Assembly: GCA_016800925.1 (NCBI GenBank)
Contig: JABCPU010001218.1
Location: 1 to 11,860, forward strand
Direction: 5' to 3'
Source: Suillus spraguei
Lineage: Eukaryota > Basidiomycota > Agaricomycetes > Boletales > Suillaceae
Length of the DNA: 11,860 bases
Made by a program: the position numbers and the translations under genes. Of this stretch, positions 8,009 through 11,860 are shown in pieces; within the stretch, counting starts at the first letter, position 1, and the number at the start of each line of letters is the position of its first letter. Under the pieces are notes generated by a model. It saw only the letters and a program-made list of their open reading frames with translations, ran no database searches and was not told where the DNA came from.

Positions 8009-8240
8009 GTAAAGATACAACCTAACCTGGGCTGTAGATAAAACTACCTCCTAAGTTAGTAATGTGTGGTCTTGCGCTCTGTCTAGTCTGCTTCACTGTC
8101 AAACAAGAGCATTCAACCCTAAAGGGGATGCCTGTTAGTATAGTCTAATCCAAGTCAAACCAGTGAGCGAATGTAGCATCATAGTCAGCAGTAGGCTGCT
8201 GCAGCTAGCGAAGATGCCGCCGGAATTAGTGTTGTGATGA
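8009..8240 (-). repeat. Right arm of a local inverted repeat
   Basis: This is the inverted partner of 7625-7860. It begins GTAAAGAT and runs past CGAAGATGCCGCCGGAA. Divergence is spread evenly, so it is an old duplication or two separate head-to-head insertions of one repeat, and not a recent palindrome. Confidence 0.85.
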
Positions 8241-9687
8241 GCAAACTCATGCTGGGCTTGAAACAGCACATTTTTGTACAGGTGTCAACCAGCAATCATT
8301 ATCCTTACCCTTCACTTCACTGTCCTATGTTGTACCACTTTACCATGTGTTTACCCCTATCTAATGTATCATTCCACACTCCAGAAGCCTCATTGCAGCT
8401 TAGCGCTGTACTGCAGCAACTTTCCCATTGTAGCAAGAAAAGTCACGCTGACCGTCAAAACCCCGTTTTCGACAAGCATCTCGTTAATGTCTGCAGCGGC
8501 AACCGAAGAATTTCCTTATAGCAATGAAATAGCATTTTCGCTCGCTAAGGCGGAACCCTTCTTCTCCCATGAACCCTTACCGGATCCTTGCGCCGATGCC
8601 CTCATGTCCCATCCAATTCCGTCTAGAATCCATTGGTGCGTAGTTACTTCGCTTCCACTGTTTACTAAACCTATGGCAGGATTTACCTTACATCTCAAGG
8701 GGCTGCTGCACGCTGTGCGCCTCTTTATTAAACACCCTGTTTATTTTCCTTCTCGCTACTGACTAGCATAATCATCTCGTACACGCTCGCCTATGTTAAA
8801 AGGACTCAACATACATACCATTACTTTGACTTCCCGTTACATCCTTCACTAGGACTTAGTATCTGAAACGCTCGCTAGTCGCAATCTATTTGCCCTTGAA
8901 CTTCTCTCTGTTCAAACTTCGCTCATTGATTTAACCACCAGTGACTTTACCACTCGAAGTACCGCGCAACTTTCGACTTCACTACTTGTAACCGGACCAC
9001 GGCCAGTGATCTCGCTGGGTTGTTTTCTCTCTCATCTGCGTTCTGCTCATACAGAGTGCCCGCTGCTGCTACCGCACTGCGGTAGTAATAACATTTTCGT
9101 CTCGCTCAAGTGACTTTGTTCTGGCTCTCACTAGCTAACCATTGCAGCTGTCCTTACCATGTGTGTACCGCTGACATTGCGCTAGTACCACTGATATACC
9201 GCTACTGCCGCTAACCTTGGAAGTCGGAATTCTTGTTGCCTTATTAGTACTTCCTTGTTTCCTTTGCACTAACTTAGAAGGAATTGCTTCTATTTGCAGT
9301 CCTCTTGGTTGAATATCTCACTCGCCACCTTCAGTAGGATTAATGCTGCGCTTATACTTAGGTCGCGCTAGTTTCTTTGTTTCACCATGAAGCGGTGATC
9401 TCCGGAATCTCCGCGAACCCATAGGCCTCTCAAGCAAGATTTCCGTCCATCCAATTCCATCCTTTCTCGTGGTACATTATGTTTGTAAACTGAAGTGCAG
9501 TCTTATTACATGTCTGCTGCATGTTTATCCTATCCCTTCCGTTTCCATAGCTATTCTTTTGTATAAAATTCCTAGGTACCTGTATTTGTTCCTTACTTCC
9601 CTCCTATAGTACACACAGTACTTAGGAATAGTCACCACTACTGTCACTATGAAATAAAGTTTCTTTATTGAAGTTACTGTCTCTTAA
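8241..9687. other. Gene-poor repeat-like region, unidentified
   Basis: I see no conserved protein. The longest open frame (8274-8762, plus strand, 162 codons) has no recognisable domain and low-complexity flanks. The composition, with frequent CTCGCT and scattered TACCGCT (about 9166 and 9194), matches the neighbouring repeat family, which suggests the interior of the same element. A perfect 7-base hairpin, AATAAAG-TTT-CTTTATT, lies at 9653-9669. It could be a polyadenylation signal (AATAAA) in either direction, but nothing upstream supports a transcript. Confidence 0.45.
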
Positions 9688-9905
9688 GGATTGCCTTACC
9701 GCTGCAACACCACCGCTCTTTACCGCTTTTCCCGCGCTTTACCGCTTTCCACACTTACCACAGCTTCACTGCTTGTTTTACCGCAGAAGTTCCCACGCTT
9801 TACTGCAGTTGTACTGCTCATATTACCACAGTTTATCGCTCACACTACCGCTTGTCTACCGCTTTCCTGCGCTTACCACTAGTATTACCGCAAGTTTCCC
9901 ATGGA
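9688..9905 (+). repeat. Dense TACCGCT motif array
   Basis: Exact TACCGCT occurs at 9697, 9721, 9740, 9846 and 9857. Variants between them include CACCGCT, TACCGCA, TACTGCA, TATCGCT and TACCACT. Spacing is irregular, about 10-25 bases, so this is a motif cluster and not a true tandem repeat. It occupies the same position before a conserved terminus as the array at 7433-7690. Confidence 0.65.
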
Positions 9906-9980
9906 CCAGAGGTCACCATTAGCATCTCACTGCCTCCAACGGCATTCTCGCACCACAGGTTGGGTATTGTATTGTTGAAC

Positions 9981-10076
9981 TATACTAACTAGCATTCCCT
10001 TTAGGGTTGAACATTCTTGCCTTTGCAAGTGAAGCAGACTAGGTAGAGCACAAGACTCACATACTAGCTTAGGCCG
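9981..10076 (+). repeat. Repeat terminus, copy 3, left part
   Basis: This matches 7725-7818 (CCTTTAGGGTTGAAC, GTGAAGCAGACTAG, ACATACTA.CTTAGG) and is interrupted after CTTAGGCCG by the solo LTR. The last five bases (10072-10076) are one half of the LTR target duplication. Confidence 0.8.
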
Positions 10077-10543
10077 TGTTACGAACTGGGGTGGCGTCAC
10101 CAGCGACAGTGAAAAGACACGACGGTCTGCTGGGAGTTCTTACAATGTCCAGATAAGGACAAGGTGAAAGTACAAGGAACGCATTCCGAGTACGATCAGG
10201 GTTCAACCTCGAAGACAAGTCTAAGAGGATCCGCGAGAATAGAGACTAAGCTAAGGAAGTGCTTAGACTTAGAGACGATTCAAGACGACTTAGGTTGGAG
10301 GCCTAAGCGAAGGAGATTCCAGGTAAAACCCAGTAAGATTAAAGTAGGGAATCTACTACAAGTACACTGTGCTTAAATAGGCCACTATGTGCGCACAGAC
10401 CAGAACCGTGAGAATGTAAATGCGTATCCTAAATGAGAAGGCATGTATTCGTACAGATGCGTTGAGCATATGAGACAGAGTCATGTTACGTAATATACAA
10501 GGTAAATGAAATAGAAAATGAATAGGGGCACGTACGTTTAACA
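10077..10543 (-). repeat. Solo Gypsy LTR
   Basis: This 467-bp LTR begins TGTTACG and ends TTTAACA on the plus strand. It is the reverse orientation of the LTR at 6960-7432 and similar throughout. GGCCG flanks it on both sides (10072-10076 and 10544-10548), a 5-bp target duplication as expected for Gypsy integration. No internal element sequence is present, so it is the product of LTR-LTR recombination. The 70-codon open frame inside it is non-coding. Confidence 0.93.
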
Positions 10544-10589
10544 GGCCGTGGTTTATCTAACAGCCCAGGCTAGATTGTATCTTTACAGC
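10544..10589 (+). repeat. Repeat terminus, copy 3, right part
   Basis: This continues the repeat after the LTR: TTTATCT, then CAGCCCAGGCTAG and ATCTTTACAGC, matching 7826-7863. Together with 9981-10076 and less one GGCCG, it restores an uninterrupted repeat copy. Confidence 0.8.
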
Positions 10590-10845
10590 GTTGTATGTAG
10601 TGGTACTGCTGGTCAAAACAATGCTTGGAAATGTTGCATTGAGCGAGCGATGTCGAGCGGTAAAGTCAGCGTAAGCGGTAAGGTGCGAGTGGTGCAAATA
10701 AAACAGTAAAGAAAACAACAGTACTTTCAGCAGTAAAGTAGCGGTGTGCATGAAGTTCAGTCAAAATAGGGGTCAAGGATCTGGTGGTATGCCAGCAGTA
10801 ACAGTGAATGAGCGAAATTGATTAATGAGCGGTAAGAACTTTAAA
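10590..10845 (-). repeat. TACCGCT-rich repeat segment, inverted copy
   Basis: This is the reverse complement counterpart of 7433-7630, with AGCGGTA at 10656, 10674 and 10828. It abuts the end of copy 3 directly, without its own conserved terminus. Confidence 0.75.
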
Positions 10846-11379
10846 GACTAAGTCTACTACTGGGTAGATCCAGAGCTAGACACTAATCCTGACTATAGTA
10901 CGGTGAAAATAAGGTACTGTATCATGCGGGCTACACGGTGCTTATATCCTAAATCATATGTACTAGCAAGGACATGGAAGGACATCGGTATGTGGAACGT
11001 GGTGCGGCAGTTGGTACAGTGTGCGGTAAGTGTGGGATGCCGCTGCAATTGCTAAAGGGGTAAGATGGCCATGGACAAGTGGTAACTCCTATAGACATGA
11101 GACAAGTGCTAAAAGGTAGGGTTTTGAGGCCAGTGCCAATATATTCATTACACCGCTGCAATGCTAAGGCCATACCCTAAGTCAATATTTGGCTACAGAC
11201 ACAAGTTAAATTCGAGAGTGCTCACCGACGGTCAATGTCATCCATGATCAAATCTTTGCAAGCCTCACCTTTGGGTTTCTGCAATGTATTTGTCAGTCCA
11301 CACCACAAGATGGTCCTTAAATGTCCTTTATAAGGCGAGAAACACCAACAATGGGATCAATTGATCTGCGCACTGTTAG
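10846..11379. other. No gene seen; repeat-like tail then unique-looking sequence
   Basis: Up to about 11170 the composition (GCGGTAAG, GCCGCTGCAATTGC) resembles the minus strand of the repeat family, without clear copies in the window. After that the sequence becomes more coding-like but has stops in every frame. Confidence 0.4.
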
Positions 11380-11860
11380 ATTGGGCTGGCACAACCAATG
11401 ACCCATTTGGAACAAACAAACATCAAGATTGATATTGCTGACCATCCTGCAGTAATGAAAAAGGTGGTTGTTCTGGATGTACTATCAATTAACACTGCTG
11501 ATTGACAATTCTTCACTGGCATGCAGGCCACTGATAGACTCAATGAATGGCAAAGTGAGTTTGAAAAAGAGGGCCTTAAAGCTACTGAAGAGGTTTTTCA
11601 CTCAAAATCCAATCTACAGGAAATGACCCTGATGCTCACGCTGAACTCATTGCAGAATCGCCTGCCCCACACACGAGATGGAAAGAAAGTCATTCCTTTC
11701 ATTTATGGTGACCCAGAGGTATAGTACATTATGAACATCTTTGCTCATCTGAACACTGACCTGGGATAGAAGCTCTCCGTTCTTGGGAAGATGCAACCCT
11801 CCTCAATATATTCTCATACCATGTTCAGCAAGTCGGAGATCCTTGGAATTGAACGGACCA
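11380..11860 (+). pseudogene. Fragment of an unrecognised protein, broken by stops
   Basis: One frame runs from just after a TAG at 11377 to the window edge with three internal stops: TGA at 11503-11505, TAG at 11722-11724 and TAG at 11767-11769. Between them the sequence looks like protein: IKIDIADHPAVMKKVVVLDV, then MQATDRLNEWQSEFEKEGL through LPHTRDGKKVIPFIYGDPEV (11521-11721), then MNIFAHLNTDLG. The middle part is charged and probably helical. I do not recognise the family. It may be a decayed host gene or part of a transposon gene continuing to the right. Codon-like structure kept across the stops argues for a real former gene. No frameshift is needed to read it. Confidence 0.5.

Noticed and set aside
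8274..8762. 162-codon plus-strand open frame in the repeat region
   Set aside because: No recognisable domain, it lies in repeat-like sequence, and overlapping frames on both strands are also open. Probably chance.
10164..10376. 70-codon open frame
   Set aside because: It lies entirely inside the solo LTR and is not kept open in the other LTR copy.

Overview
The window looks like a transposon graveyard from a filamentous fungus, most likely a basidiomycete (Agaricomycetes-like). The basis is the style of its Ty3/Gypsy chromovirus Gag and Pol, a fungal Copia element, and a Tc1-type DNA transposon nested among them. No intact host gene, rRNA, tRNA or CRISPR array is visible. The only intact coding sequence is the Tc1 transposase.

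Layout, left to right. Positions 1-1290 hold a decayed Ty3/Gypsy gag on the minus strand. Positions 1462-3097 hold the 5' part of a Copia element on the plus strand: a short LTR, a primer-binding site that looks like the half-tRNA-iMet type, gag with a zinc knuckle, and the start of the protease. At 3097 Copia stops at a TA, and a complete Tc1/mariner element (3098-4711) begins. It has about 210-bp terminal inverted repeats and an intact 338-residue DD34E transposase. After the right-hand TA the sequence is not Copia but the integrase end of a Gypsy chromovirus, with its chromodomain. So the two flanks of the Tc1 element belong to different elements. The Gypsy part runs on through an unusual extra ORF with two zinc-knuckle motifs (5475-6928), a polypurine tract (6947-6956) and an LTR (6960-7432).

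Positions 7433-11170 have no recognisable gene. They are built from an unidentified repeat family in several copies and both orientations, with many TACCGCT motifs. There is a local inverted repeat (7625-7860 against 8009-8240) and a larger one (7433-7630 against 10590-10803). A second copy of the Gypsy LTR, in the opposite orientation, sits alone at 10077-10543 with a clear 5-bp target duplication (GGCCG). It splits one copy of the repeat. The right end (11380-11860) carries a reading frame with several stops from an unrecognised protein.

The order of events suggested by nesting is: the TACCGCT repeat family first; Gypsy insertions into it, one of them reduced to a solo LTR; Copia and Gypsy decay; and a comparatively recent Tc1 element now joining the Copia and Gypsy remnants. 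All family names rest on motifs read by eye, without database searches.
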